Source: Lycium barbarum
Lineage: Eukaryota > Streptophyta > Magnoliopsida > Solanales > Solanaceae
Assembly (NCBI RefSeq): GCF_019175385.1
Contig: NC_083337.1
Span: 23,986,621 to 24,050,620 of the forward strand
DNA length: 64,000 nucleotides
Direction of reading: 5' to 3'
Shown here: one piece after another, positions 45,944 to 57,412 of the stretch
How positions within the stretch are numbered: position 1 is the stretch's first letter
Layout of the letters: each line of letters begins with the position of its first letter
Notes under the pieces: model-generated
What the model was told of the DNA's origin: nothing
Database searches by the model: none
What the model saw: the letters and a program-made list of their open reading frames with translations, nothing else
Program-made: the position numbers and the translations under genes

Positions 45944-48090
45944 ATGTCTTCCGGAAAGCTTGTAGTATATCTTGAAAATGCCACAGGCCTTGATGACACA
46001 AATTGGCTGAGTATGTTTCTAACAAACTCCTTTCTATTAGTAAATGTTATTTATATTGATGAATAAAACTGAGAGTACTTCAAGCATGTAACAATTGATT
46101 ACATGTTGAAGAGGAACCCTAATCAAATCTTATAAACTAGCATTTTTTTCTTGTTTACTGCATGGTCCAAGATGATCTTTATTCTCATCACAAATATAAT
46201 ATAAGCTAACAAGTAGGATCTCATTAGTTTCTATGACTTTCTGATCGTTGATTTGCCTCTTCGTCTATGTATAAACAACTGGGACTTTATATTTTTATAC
46301 GGAAAGTAAGGAGACAATGAACTATTTAGATCCAAATTTCATCTGCAAAATCACCCTTTTTATTGGGATCCTACATATATGCACAAAAAAAATTACTACA
46401 TACATATAAAATAAATTTGGAATCCACTTCTTAGTAATCCAAAAATCAAGCAGATCAAGCATAAAATAGATGGAGAGAGTAAAATTCTTTGATTTTCCTC
46501 TCGTTGGAGGAGATGATCAAGACACGTGCGGATAAGTTCTGCAGATGCTCCAGTGAAGAGGTGCGACAGTTTGGTCGTGGTTGAGCTGAGAAGAGGAAGA
46601 GGTAGGCATAAAAAGTCTTGGGGAGAGGTGATTGAGTAGGATATGGTGCAACTTCAACTTACGAGGACATGACCCTTGATAGAAGGGTATGGAGATCAAG
46701 TATCAGGGTAAAGGGTTAGTAGGTTGCACCCAAATTACTCTTCGTACTAGGAGTAGTTTGTATCTTTGTTTTGTCTGGTTATTATTAGATCCTTAGTACT
46801 ATCTCATTGTTTCTTTCACTCGGTTATCTAATTATTTTGTTGTTAATATTGCTTCTTATTATTGTTTATTATTACTGTTGCTTTTTCATCTCTTCTTGAG
46901 CCGGGGATCAATAGAAACAGTCTCTCTAGCTGTCACAAGGTAGAGATAAGATCTTCATACACACTAACCTCCCCAGCTCCCACCTGATGTAATTTTACTG
47001 GGTTGTTGTTGCTGTTGTTTCCTTTCGTTGGATATTATGCGATTGTTTTAACAAATTGCATGCACCACTGACAATATATTCCAGATCTGTCTCGAAGCGT
47101 AAAAGAAAAGAGAATAAAATTAGATCAAACTTATTACAGATGGAAAAAGTAAATGATCTATTTCCCTTCCATAGGATTATATTTTATTCAACTATGGTTT
47201 CTCCTTTAACTATGCATGCACGTCCCTTTAGATAAAAAAATAAAAATACATACTCCCCTCATTCTTTATTTGATAAGTACGTCATAAATCCTTCATCTTT
47301 TGGTTTAATAAATTCAACTATTTCTAAAATTTCAACAGCTGATATGAATCCCTATGTGGTCTTCACTTACGGAACTGAACAGAAGAAAAGCAGTACTGCA
47401 TCAGGTTTGTAATAATTAACTTATATCTGACATAGATGCTCGTAAAAATAGTTCAGACTTTAAACATTAAGGAATGATGTAATAGCTAAGAATCATAAAG
47501 ACTAGAGAAAATATATCTCAAATACACTAATAATGTAGAAATTTGTTACACTTTCAATGTATAAGAGTTAAATCCATATCTTAATATTTTAAGTGGCTTT
47601 TTACAGGCGAAGGATCGTCCCCTGAGTGGAATGAGTCTTTCTATTTCACCAGTGGTTCTGATGAGCTTCACATCAAGCTTATGGATGAAAATACTTTCCA
47701 AAGTGACGATTTCATAGGAGAAACAACGTTAATAATCTCCCTCATTGCTTTCTATGCTATGAACATACACTTTGTTTTGCAAATAATTTATAGTCTCTAA
47801 CGGTTCTTTTTTATTTCCCTATGTTTCGTGATCAAAACAGAATTTCCCTAGTGGAAGTGTTTAACGAAGGAGAAGTGGGATCAACTTCGTATGAACTTTA
47901 CAAGGATGATGAAAATTGTGGATCCATCAGACTTGGCCTCAGTTTTACTCATGAGGAGGTAATTAATTATATAGATTCTTCAACATGAAAATCAATTTTT
48001 TTGTTTTATTTCTGAGTAAAAGAATAAGACTTCTCAAGATCAATGTATTTTTCTTGCTTGCAGAGGAGTGAATATGATGAGGACTACTAG
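45944..48090 (+). CDS. Small C2-domain protein (elicitor-responsive protein 3-like), five exons
   Basis: Exons: 45944-46010, 47340-47405, 47607-47727, 47841-47958, 48064-48090, all with GT-AG introns and consistent phase, giving 132 residues. One C2 domain fills it: KLVVYLENATGL, NPYVVFTYG, SSPEWNESFYF, DELHIKLMDEN, DDFIGETTISL. The tail is acidic (SEYDEDY). Single-C2 proteins of this size usually bind membrane phospholipids, often with calcium, and some respond to elicitors. Loop 1 has MNPYV where SDPYV is typical, and loop 3 has D-E-N before DDFIG, so calcium binding may be weak. The intron phases support a real gene; expression cannot be judged. Confidence 0.88.
46495..46508. repeat. LINE target-site duplication, left copy
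   Basis: TTCCTCTCGTTGGA matches TTCCTTTCGTTGGA at 47019-47032 with one difference. These 14-base repeats bound the RTE LINE fragment. Confidence 0.8.
46509..47018 (+). mobile_element. 5'-truncated RTE-type LINE in intron 1 of C2 gene
   Basis: The first part encodes, in one frame, the C-terminal end of an RTE-type RT ORF (DAPVKRCDSLVVVELRRGRG then HKKSWGEVIE). The 3' part has the GAGCCGGGGATCAATAG...CCCAGCTCCC wording and ends in TTG repeats (about 47001-47018), typical of Solanaceae RTE and TS-SINE tails. Target duplications flank it. It is in the same orientation as the gene. Confidence 0.82.
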
Positions 48091-48167
48091 TTTACGCTGT
48101 CCAGCTCAAGAATTTAAGTTTATGGAAGGGTTATTGGATTACCCATACAAGAAGAAATAGTTCTAGG

Positions 48168-48173
48168 AATAAA
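48168..48173 (+). terminator. Poly(A) signal of C2 gene
   Basis: AATAAA lies 78 bases after the stop codon, in A/T-rich context, and fits a plant near-upstream element. Confidence 0.55.
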
Positions 48174-49007
48174 TTATGAAATAATATTGAATTGGTTAGC
48201 TCAGTTATCACTTTTGTAATTTTTGTGCGAATAACATACGCTTTAGTTATGCAGTATTTTTTGTATTATTTCAATCTGAATTTAATAGAGATACATGTGT
48301 TAGCAAATAAATGATATGTGTTATCAACTGTAAGTTAGTTGACTAATGTTTCTTAGCCAGTTATCTCTGGCGTTTGATTCTGATGTTACTTAGCAGGCTA
48401 TCTCTCGCGTTTGTTTCTAATGTTTGCAACATATATTTTAAAATTAGTTTTTTGTTTTTTGTTTTTTTCGCACTGTTATAAAGATAATTAAAATATGGCT
48501 ATAGTTAGTATCATATAAAAGAAAGTTTTATGATTGTAATTGTTAGTAATGTTTGAAACTGTAAATTGCGTCTCAACAATTTTATAAGAATGGTTTTCTA
48601 TCATTCCAATGATATATGCAAAACAAAGTCCGAAAATCCAACATAAACAAACTCAAGAAAAAGAGCTTAAATAAACGAAACCTTCATGGGTCTATCCTTT
48701 TAGTGCATGTATGAATATTCAAAATGTTTTCAATGTCCTTGATTTGATGATTGTAAATATTAGTTGTTGTCTGAAACTGCTTATTGTAATCTCATCTTGC
48801 CAACGGTATGCAAAAAATAGAACATTTAACATTTAAGAAAATCAATTATATATAGGAGTAAAAAATATTACCTTTTTAGTCTTTGAAGAAAAATAGAAAT
48901 CAAAAGTAATTTCAATTCAATCCTCAAAACAAAAAATGATTATCATCGACCTACAACTTATGGGAAAATGTTACCTATGATGAGCACATTAAATGATTGA
49001 CCTATTG
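48174..49007. other. Intergenic A/T-rich DNA
   Basis: I see no gene. An imperfect duplication of about 45 bases (TTAGC..GTTATCTCTGGCGTTTG / GGCTATCTCTCGCGTTTG) is at 48340-48415. Confidence 0.6.
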
Positions 49008-51680
49008 TGTAATGACCCGTTTCGTCATTACCATTATTTTCGGGAAATTCACAACCTTTACCCCTTAAAACACCTTCGGTTCGTTATGCTCTTAAAAATA
49101 GCTTACTTGATCGGACCAGTCGTATAAATTGTGTGTAAAATTTCAAATTTGGGCCACCGGGCCCAGTTATACAGTTAAAACGATCTCCTTGCCGCACCAG
49201 CACTTGCGCAGCAACGACAGCATGCTATGCCGAAGCGGAGACGAAAAATCTTTAAAATACCTCCCAGCGGTGAGGCTGTCGCTGAAGCGGTGCCGCCTTA
49301 GCGACTGCTAGACCGCCAGAGCGGTTGATGAGCATATATATCCCTATTTAAAGCCCCATTTACTGGCTTGACCTAATATTCATTTCTCCCCAGTTACAAC
49401 CGCCTATGAGACAAAATTCCAGCGCTAGAGAATTGAATGTTGGGAAGGTAACCTCTTCCTCTTTCTTCTTACACCATTTATGATTATGGTAAAGCATCGA
49501 ATGAGAGTTCTTTTTCAAAATTCTTATGAGACTAGGAGGTAACAGTGGTAATGTTGACCTAAAATAATTAGTGACTCTAGAATGGCTTACTTATTGCAAG
49601 AGTTAAATTTATAACTAGTTCTAAGCCTAATTCCTTTCTATCTTTGAAGTGGGTTAGCTTGTGAGATGTTATTAATGATGTATGCGAATTAGTGAGGTGA
49701 GTTTGACTTAGGTAAACCTTGATTTCTCTAAAAGAGGTGAAATAGCAATAAATCAAGAATCTAGAATGGCGATTTTACCCCTATGACCCCAAATTCCTAA
49801 TTGCTGCTTACTTGAATGTATCCATCGTTCCTAGATCTCTCGGATCTAAAAATTCCCCTACAAAGATGGAAGATGGATTTCAAGTGGATGTTCACGAACC
49901 TGTCCGGCTTTGAGGTAGGTTATGGCTTCCCTCTCTTAGTAGACTCTTTTTAGACTTTCATATATGAGTGTTTGATGAAACAGAGAATGCATGTATAGGA
50001 TGTTGGAGTTGGGATGGACACTCAGAGTTATAACATAGCAGAAGTAGCGGTTATTATGCTGCACTAATATAGTGGTGGATTTATGATTACCTTATGATGG
50101 GACTTCGATTAGTGAAGCGTATGTTTAGATGATATTGTCAGAGAATGCATGTAAACCTTCGGGTATGAAGTTCGGTTGGATATTGTCTTAGGTTGGGCCT
50201 TGTTGTAAAATTGGGGGCTAGCCACCTCGTTGTGTGGATTTACTTATTGGCTCGTTTCCACGTTGAGACATTGGGTAATTGTGACTAGGGATATATCATG
50301 ACTATGATATTTGCGGAGCTTTATTTGATTGGCATTGAGATGAGATTGTGATTCCATTGTGGCTTATTATTGATATTACCAGTGTGCCCTAGTGGTACTA
50401 CTTGGGGATTGAATTGGTTGTTGATATCACATTGCATCGTATTCATACTCATTTCCATGATTCATCGATATTGCATGGCTATGGTACTGATGATGGAAGT
50501 GAGAGAATGCAACCTTCGAGGTTTCTGCCAAAGAGCGTAAAAGAAAGATAAGAGTCTGTGATCCGAGGTCATTTACTAGAGCAGACTGAGTGTACGTTGC
50601 CCGAGATTTCTTGCCGGGAACGATCGAGTGTCCGATGCCCAAGGTCTTTGCAGGGATCGTGAGAGTGGTACATGGACTTCGTGGGTCCCTAATGGGTTAT
50701 GATCACTGAGATGTGGAGTTATTCTGTCTGGGACATGTTGTACAAAGGTGCATATACATTGCTTTCATCATTCATACATTATTACATTGCATTGTACCAT
50801 TTGATTTTTGGTGATATGATTATGATATACTGATTTAGTTTGGCCATAGTTGGAATTAGTCACCATAACTATAAGCAGTGAATGTGAATTTGGGAAGTGT
50901 GATGCTAGGTGACCTTAATATGGGGGTGTATGACTCGCTAGGTTGGGTGAGTAATGAATACTAGAATGACGAGAGAACTCTCCTTAAAACAAAAGTTAAT
51001 TTAATTAATGATAGTTAACTAGCGATACTTGAGCATAATTGTCTATTGTATGGTAAATGAGCTATAAGGAGATTGGTAATGTAGCTAAGCAAATGAACCC
51101 CTAAGGAAGAGTTAATGGAAATAAGAACCTTATATTTGTTGAGGCGAGCGGTAGGTGATGTGTACTGTTAACTTAGTTTTGCCTACCATGCTTATTTGTT
51201 AATTCTATTTACCGTTATGTTAATCTAACCATTATCGGCCTATGATTCTTACCAGTACTACTGTTATACTGATACTACTCTAACTACATCCCTTTTGGAG
51301 GTGTAGATATTTTTAGGATATTAATTGATTGGAGTTTTCCGAAAGATGCTCGGTGCCTATCTTGAAGGTCTCCATTATTCTCATTCATAGATGGAGGTTG
51401 AGTCTTTATATTCATTATTGTATTCAGTCATTGGTCATAGTCGCTCTTGTACTAGTCTAGACTAGGTCATGGGAAAAAAGTCGTATTTCTTAAATTGTTG
51501 TAAACAATTCCGCTATCTTGTTTGTATATAATAATTTTATTTCCGCATTTTATTTATGTTGTAAATTGGAGATTAATGAACCTTGTTCTTTACTTTCAAA
51601 TGATTTTGTTTTGGGTTAAGGATACGCCTACTAAGGTGGGAATGGTAGGTGCCCGCGCTATCCTAAAATGGGTCGTGACA
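49008..51680 (+). repeat. Plus-strand LTR (TGTAATGACCC...GGTCGTGACA)
   Basis: It is 2673 bases with TG...CA ends. A CCGC...GCGG palindrome cluster (49165-49325, e.g. ACCGCCAGAGCGGT at 49312-49325) precedes the TATA box CTATTTAAAG (49344-49353). It is followed by a PBS, so it is a 5' LTR. The 3' partner is not in place. Confidence 0.9.
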
Positions 51681-51960
51681 AGTTGGTATTAGAGCCTAGG
51701 TTACCGGTCTCACAAGTACAAGAGAAATATCTAGTAGAGTCTCGTGGAATGATACGTAGATGTCTGTGCCCATACACGGGAGGCTATAGGGAATTTAGGA
51801 AAAATTCCCTTCCTTCATTCTATTCGTGCTACTTTGGTCAAATTGGTATCTCAGTGAGTTCAATTGGTATCTAGGAGTGTAATTATGTTGTGTTATTGAT
51901 TAGACCTAGTTCGTGTGGAAGAACTACTCAGTTAATTTCTTAGTTGCGGGTGTAATTCGA
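51681..51960 (+). mobile_element. PBS and stub of internal region
   Basis: TGGTATTAGAGCC (51684-51696) is a tRNA-Met PBS with one change. About 270 bases of leader-like sequence follow, then unrelated DNA. The element was truncated here; the exact end (51960-51990) is uncertain. Confidence 0.7.
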
Positions 51961-51989
51961 GCATGAAGTGCATGCCACTATTCAATGAC

Positions 51990-52150
51990 GAGCGCCCCAG
52001 TGGCCAGTCTGCCGTTGTAGCACTACCGCTATAGCGGATATTCTACCGTTGTAGCGGCATCTTATACTCCTTCCCTAACCGCTCCTGCAAACATCTTTAC
52101 TGCCGAAGCGAGACCGTTGTAATGATCTGATTGACCGCAAAAGTAGACAT
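51990..52150 (-). repeat. CCGCTATAGCGG palindrome cluster outside an intact LTR
   Basis: It contains the perfect CCGCTATAGCGG (52026-52037) and several degenerate copies. It lies on the 3' side of the transposon-protein pseudogene; a similar cluster is on its 5' side (56640-57170). It may be the U3 of a truncated element carrying that ORF. Confidence 0.6.
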
Positions 52151-53198
52151 ATAGGACCTGAGTACCTGCAGCCTTCCCCTGTTTCATCATACTGCCCTGT
52201 TCTGCAAATTCAGCAAAAACCAACACATTCCAACAAATTTCACAATCAAAGTTTGATAAAAACAAGCCAGACAAGGGCGAAAACTATTCTAGTCACTATT
52301 ACAAATCCAAAACACGAAAACCAAACAAGAAATATTGTCCAAATATCCAATCAAAACAAAACAAACCAAATAAAAGAGTTTCCAAAGTAAAAGCCCAACA
52401 AGGGCAACCAAAAACATCTTGATAAAAGAGAGGGAGTCTCTAGGCCATCATCCTGCTCACCGCATCATCATCATCTGAGCTGCCGGCATTATCTCCCAAT
52501 CCACCCTGACCACCATCACCCCAGGCTACACTCTCGAAGGCGTACTGCTTCGAATCGTCATCATCCTCCACAGGGATCCTCTCACTGGGATGCATTGCTT
52601 TCCATATTCCTTTAATAACCCTCCATGCCTTGATGTAAAGCTTGTAAAAGTACCTATTTTTCGCTTTCTCCTTGTCAAAGTCTCTGCGAAGGTCACCGTA
52701 ATTCTTGCCCAGAGTAGTACACACAGTATGTAGGGTGGAAAATGACTCACCCATCTCCTTCTGAATATCAATGTGACCATTCATCCCCTCCTGAGTGACG
52801 AAACCCGCAGCCGTCCCTGATGAACTGGACTCGTCGGAAGGCATGGACATTTTCTGAAACATCAAGATCACCTTATCAAAGCGTGAGTCCAAGCGCTCAA
52901 AAGGGCTCTGGATATGATGACCTTAGCCCCAGCCTCATAATCAGCCCCATCCACAGCCTCAGTATCAGGTCTAGCTCCACTCCCTCTCTCGCTTGCATCA
53001 TCCACCTTCCTTTTCTTCCAACTGTTGATCACGGTACCATGACCTTTTGCCCGTAGTGGGTGAAACAGAGCATCAAGGTTAATTTGGTCATCTTCTTCCT
53101 CCTTGGGAACCTTGGCCCTCTTGCATAAAAATGTGGTCAGTGATGGGAACATCAAACTCGCTGCCTCAACCTTAAAAAACTCCCTCCACTCTTGAACT

Positions 53199-53203
53199 AT
53201 TTG
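53199..53203. repeat. Target-site duplication of solo LTR, left copy (ATTTG)
   Basis: ATTTG here and ATCTG at 55899-55903 flank the solo LTR with one mismatch. Confidence 0.75.
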
Positions 53204-55898
53204 TGTAATGACCCGTTTGGTCAGTATAGTCTTCGCGATACTTTTCACCCTTCCCCCAGCTTGTTTAGCTCACTTTTTACCTAAAGGGACCGTTGAAACT
53301 CTTCCTGAGGTATTTGGATATGATTTGGGCGACTTTGGGGAAAATTAGGCTTAAAGCGAAAAAAGTTGACTCAAAGTTGACTTTTGGGTAAATGGACCCG
53401 TTTTGGAAATTCGTTTATTTTGAGAGGTTCAGATGGTCTTTTAGAACTTGTGCGTATATTTGATTCGGTTCCCAAAGCACTCGAGTGCATTTTGGAACTT
53501 GGGTTAGGAAGTTGGATTTGTGGTATCGGGGGTTGACTTGGTCAACGAGACCTCTGTTGGAAATTCTGAGGCCATGAACACGTTCGTAGAGTGTTTTCAT
53601 GTGAGCAGATGGCCTCGGGTGATAGTCGAGATTTTGGGTTGAGATTGTGATTTTTGGAGAGTTTTTCTGGTTTTGGTGCCCCGTTATAGTGATACTAGTA
53701 CCGCTGTAACGGTACCGTTATAGCAGTGGCCATGTCGTAGAAGCGGCTAGTGCTTATAGTAGCTGACCGCAGTGGTCTGAGCGAGCATCGAAGCGGGACC
53801 ATTGCAGCGGTCTCGTTGTTGCTGGAGCGGGCATCGGGATGATACATTCATTAAATGAGTATGAAAACCCCAAGTCCCTTATTCTTTATTACTTCAACTT
53901 TAGCGTTATTGGGAGCATTTCAAGGTGATTGTTGGGGGGAAATCCTTTTGGCAAGTCCTTCTGTCTTCTTTGCTATTTCATTTTCCATAATTACCTTAGG
54001 ATTCCATTAACATGCTAGTTCACTAAGAGTTTAAGAATTAAAAGAGGGTTCAATGAGTTCTTCTTTCTAGGCTTTGTAATCTTGATCTATTGATTGGGTT
54101 AGCTTAATTAAGAATGGAATTGATGACTAGAATCTATTATTGCATGATTTCTTCCTAATTAGTGGCTAATTTATGGGATTGGACGTTAGGGTTCACATCC
54201 AAATTTTGGGGGTTTTGACTAGAATCTGAATTTTAGTATTTTGTTAGTTCTCCTAGCTTATTATTGATGGAAAGTGATCACCTATAACCTTAATTTCTTA
54301 TTGGAACCTATAGGATCCAAATTCCATCTTCCTAGTTCATAAAAACCAATTCCATAAGTTGAGATTTGGGTTTTGAATAGAATTAAGGGTTAATTGTTGT
54401 TTCTTTTTTTTATTCTAAATGCATATTTTGGATATGATTAGACTTCCATTATCACGAGGCTTAAAGGAAAGGAAAGACTAAGGTGTGATTGTTGGAGACC
54501 TTGCTGTTCGGCCTTCCAAATAGGTTATGGTTTACCCTATGGTAAGGCTTTCATTAGCGAAGCATATATTTAGATGATATTGTCTAAGAATGCATGTAAA
54601 CCTTCGGGTATGAAATTAGGTTGCATATTGCCTTAGGTTGGGCCTTGTTATATGATTTTGGGCTAGCCACCTTGTTGGGTTGCTCCTTATCTTATTCTAT
54701 TTGTTGTTGGCTCGTTGCCATGTGGAGATAGTAGATATTGGGGACTAGTGACATATCTTGATGATGCAATTATAGCACCTTACTTCTTGTTGTTTTGAGA
54801 CGAGGATTGTGATACCATTGTGGCTTACTGTGTAGCCTTCTATTGATATTGTTGGTGTTCCCATGTGTGGTACTGTTGAGATTGATTTGATTTGATTGTT
54901 GACATTTAACTCATATATTGCACGCATTCCCATCCTTTATGATATACTGTCGATACATTGATGATATACAAGGAAACACTGTTATGAGCTGGGCTTAGTT
55001 GGATGAGAGTGACTTGACGACCGATGTCCGTTGTTTATCCCGGAATCGAGGTATACGTGTTGGTAGCGATTGCCGAGGTCTTTGCCGGAATTGTGAGTAT
55101 TGGTACATGGACTTTGCGGGTCTCCCCTTGGGTTGTGCTACTGAGATGTGATGTTCCATCATAAGAGTACATGTGTATCGGTGCATATACATTGCATCCA
55201 TATTCCATACATTATTGCATTGCATTGTACCATTGGCTTCTTTTGTGATATTCTAGTGATGTAGCTGTGATATATGGATTCCGATTGGATGTACTGAGAC
55301 TTGGCACAGTTGGGTTTAAAGGCCATAACATAGGTGATGACTTGTACTTGGTTACTGCTTGTGTTGACTTATACCTTGTTGATTTACCTGTTTATCTTAC
55401 TTTATTGACTTGGTTTATGTTAGCTAATCATAGTCGGCCTTTGAAACTTGCCAGTATGTGTTGTTTGTATTGATCTGCACTTGCTGCATTCTTTTATGAA
55501 TGCAGAGTATCAGGTGGGATCGACGTCTACCCCTCGTGGCTGAGAGTTCGAGGCTGCTGATTCGAGTCTGTTAGGGTGAGCATGTGGACGCCTCGCCACC
55601 CGAAGACTCTTCTTCTATTATGTCTTACTTTGCTATTTTGAGACATTATTGAGACTATTTATGTATTATTATTACTACAGACTTATAGATTTTAGTTAGA
55701 TGCTCTTGTATGACCAGACCAGATACTGGGGTGGTTTTTGATTTACTTTCGCATTTATTATATATTCATATGTCATACTTACGTTACTTTATCTTCTTCC
55801 GCTGTTTATACTGTGTTTGTGAATGTTGGGTTAAAGGTTCTCCTACAGAGGTAGGATATGTAGGTGCCCGCGCGACTTTGTGAAATTGGGTCGTGACA
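53204..55898 (+). repeat. Solo LTR inside the transposon-protein pseudogene
   Basis: It is 2695 bases, TGTAATGACCC...GGGTCGTGACA, related to but distinct from 49008-51680. A palindrome cluster (about 53685-53830) precedes a weak TATA-like CATTAAATGAG. No PBS follows; the flanks are both pseudogene. It formed by recombination between the two LTRs of a once complete element. Confidence 0.9.
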
Positions 55899-56639
55899 AT
55901 CTGTGAGCCCACGTTCACCGGCACATCATCAAGTATGCAAGCAACAATGAGAGCCCTGGAGAAGGTCAAATCATAGACATTCCTAGAAGGACGGATTCGG
56001 CGGGAGATGATGTTCAACCATCTCTTCGCCTCTGCAGTAAATAATTCGCTATGGATAGCAACCTTGCCATAAACCCAATGAACATGTCGCATGTCATCCT
56101 CGTGCACCAACTTGGAAGCCAGCCACACTGAATTCTTCTCAGCGGCCTTGGCTGCTAAAGGCTCCTCTGGATGATTATCTAGCTTATATACTCAGTTGAT
56201 CACTCTTTCCCCCACCTTCACCGGAACACCCCTAATAATGATCTCCGGCTCAGAGAACCCTAGTCTACCATAGGCAGCATTGCGTAGAACTCCCTCACCC
56301 ACGTTTCATTACAGTCCTCTTGGTTCTTACCAATCTCTCAAGGAAGTCTGGGGTGCGTTTGTCTATGTTGGTCATATCTAAAATCCGCTCCAATAGTAAG
56401 GGAATAGTCATTTGGCTCAAGTGTAGGCGTTGGCTTTGGGGGTGGGATGTTTCTCATATGTGGGAACCTCTTCTTCTTGTGAAACTTCTTCTTGATCGTG
56501 AGACATCTTACCTGTAAAAGAGATAGAAATGCGTTAGATTTCGTGTAACCCAAGTTTTGTATCAATTCTAATACGTTACGGTCGAAATAACTCAGCAAAA
56601 CAACCAGTGTATTAGAAATAATTAAGCTGCAGTTTCTGG

Positions 56640-57170
56640 TGCCTGATGTTGTAGGCGCGGCTATAGAAGCCACTCAGACCGCTGTAGCGGAGCCGTAATA
56701 CCGGGCACACATACTGCTGCAGTTCTCCTATGCAATCCCTCCAAAAACGTCTTCTGCGCACGCCTAAGCACCACAGTAGAGACGCTGCAACGGTTAGCAA
56801 GACGCTGTAGCGATCTCGTCTTTTTCGCAAACCCTGAAAATTTCCAGATTTTCAACCTTGGCTTTTGACTTAAAAAACTCATTTTTATATATGGATCGGG
56901 CAGGAATCAAGCATACATGATGTTTACAACCTATGGAGAACAATTTCTTGCAATAAATAATCCTAAAATCAATGAAAAGCCAACACCCTTTTCCAAGCAA
57001 AAAAATAAAAAATAAAAAATCTTTACTATGTTCATGCTTTCCAACCCAAATATGTGCACTAACTACGCAATATGCGATGTAAAGGTTATTCTAATGCTAG
57101 ACATGTTGTGGATTTCCAACGACACCGCTCTAGCGCCCAGATATCCGCTGTAGCGGCTCTGACCAAATTT
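56640..57170 (-). repeat. CCGCTGTAGCGG palindrome clusters upstream of the pseudogene
   Basis: CCGCTGTAGCGG occurs at 56679-56690 and 57145-57156, with degenerate CGCTGTAGCG copies to 56815. Between them (56830-57110) nothing is recognised. Confidence 0.6.
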
Positions 57171-57412
57171 TGTCATTACATTACATTGTTCATCACAGGG
57201 TACCCGAGCGTTATACCCAGACCATGTGGCCCCAGGTAGGCCAAGAGCTGTAGATTACTCGATATTTCACTTATTGCTCTTTGAGTTTAAATGTTAAGGT
57301 TATCCCGTAAGACATATACAATCCAACGGTCCCTATTCGCTAGTAACGAGAGTTCAGTTTGCAATGACGACTAATAGTCCCGATGTTAGATTTGAGTAGA
57401 GTTAACTCTTGA
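57171..57412. other. Unassigned spacer
   Basis: About 240 bases without ORF or recognised repeat, between the palindrome cluster and an LTR fragment. Confidence 0.4.

Larger units (their letters stand above)
52440..56506 (-). pseudogene. Second plant-transposon-protein ORF, split by a solo LTR
   Basis: The 5' part (56506-55899) starts MSHDQEEVSQEEE. After frameshifts it has WVREFYAMLP, KRWLNIISRRIRP, NVYDLTFSRALI and VNVGSQ. The 3' part (53203-52440) has EWREFFKVEAASL, FPSLTTFLCKRAKVP, a basic KKRKV stretch and a highly acidic end. The domain matches that of the Athila extra ORF. The reading frame continues across the solo LTR once it and one target copy are discounted, so the ORF was intact there at insertion. 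Confidence 0.75.
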
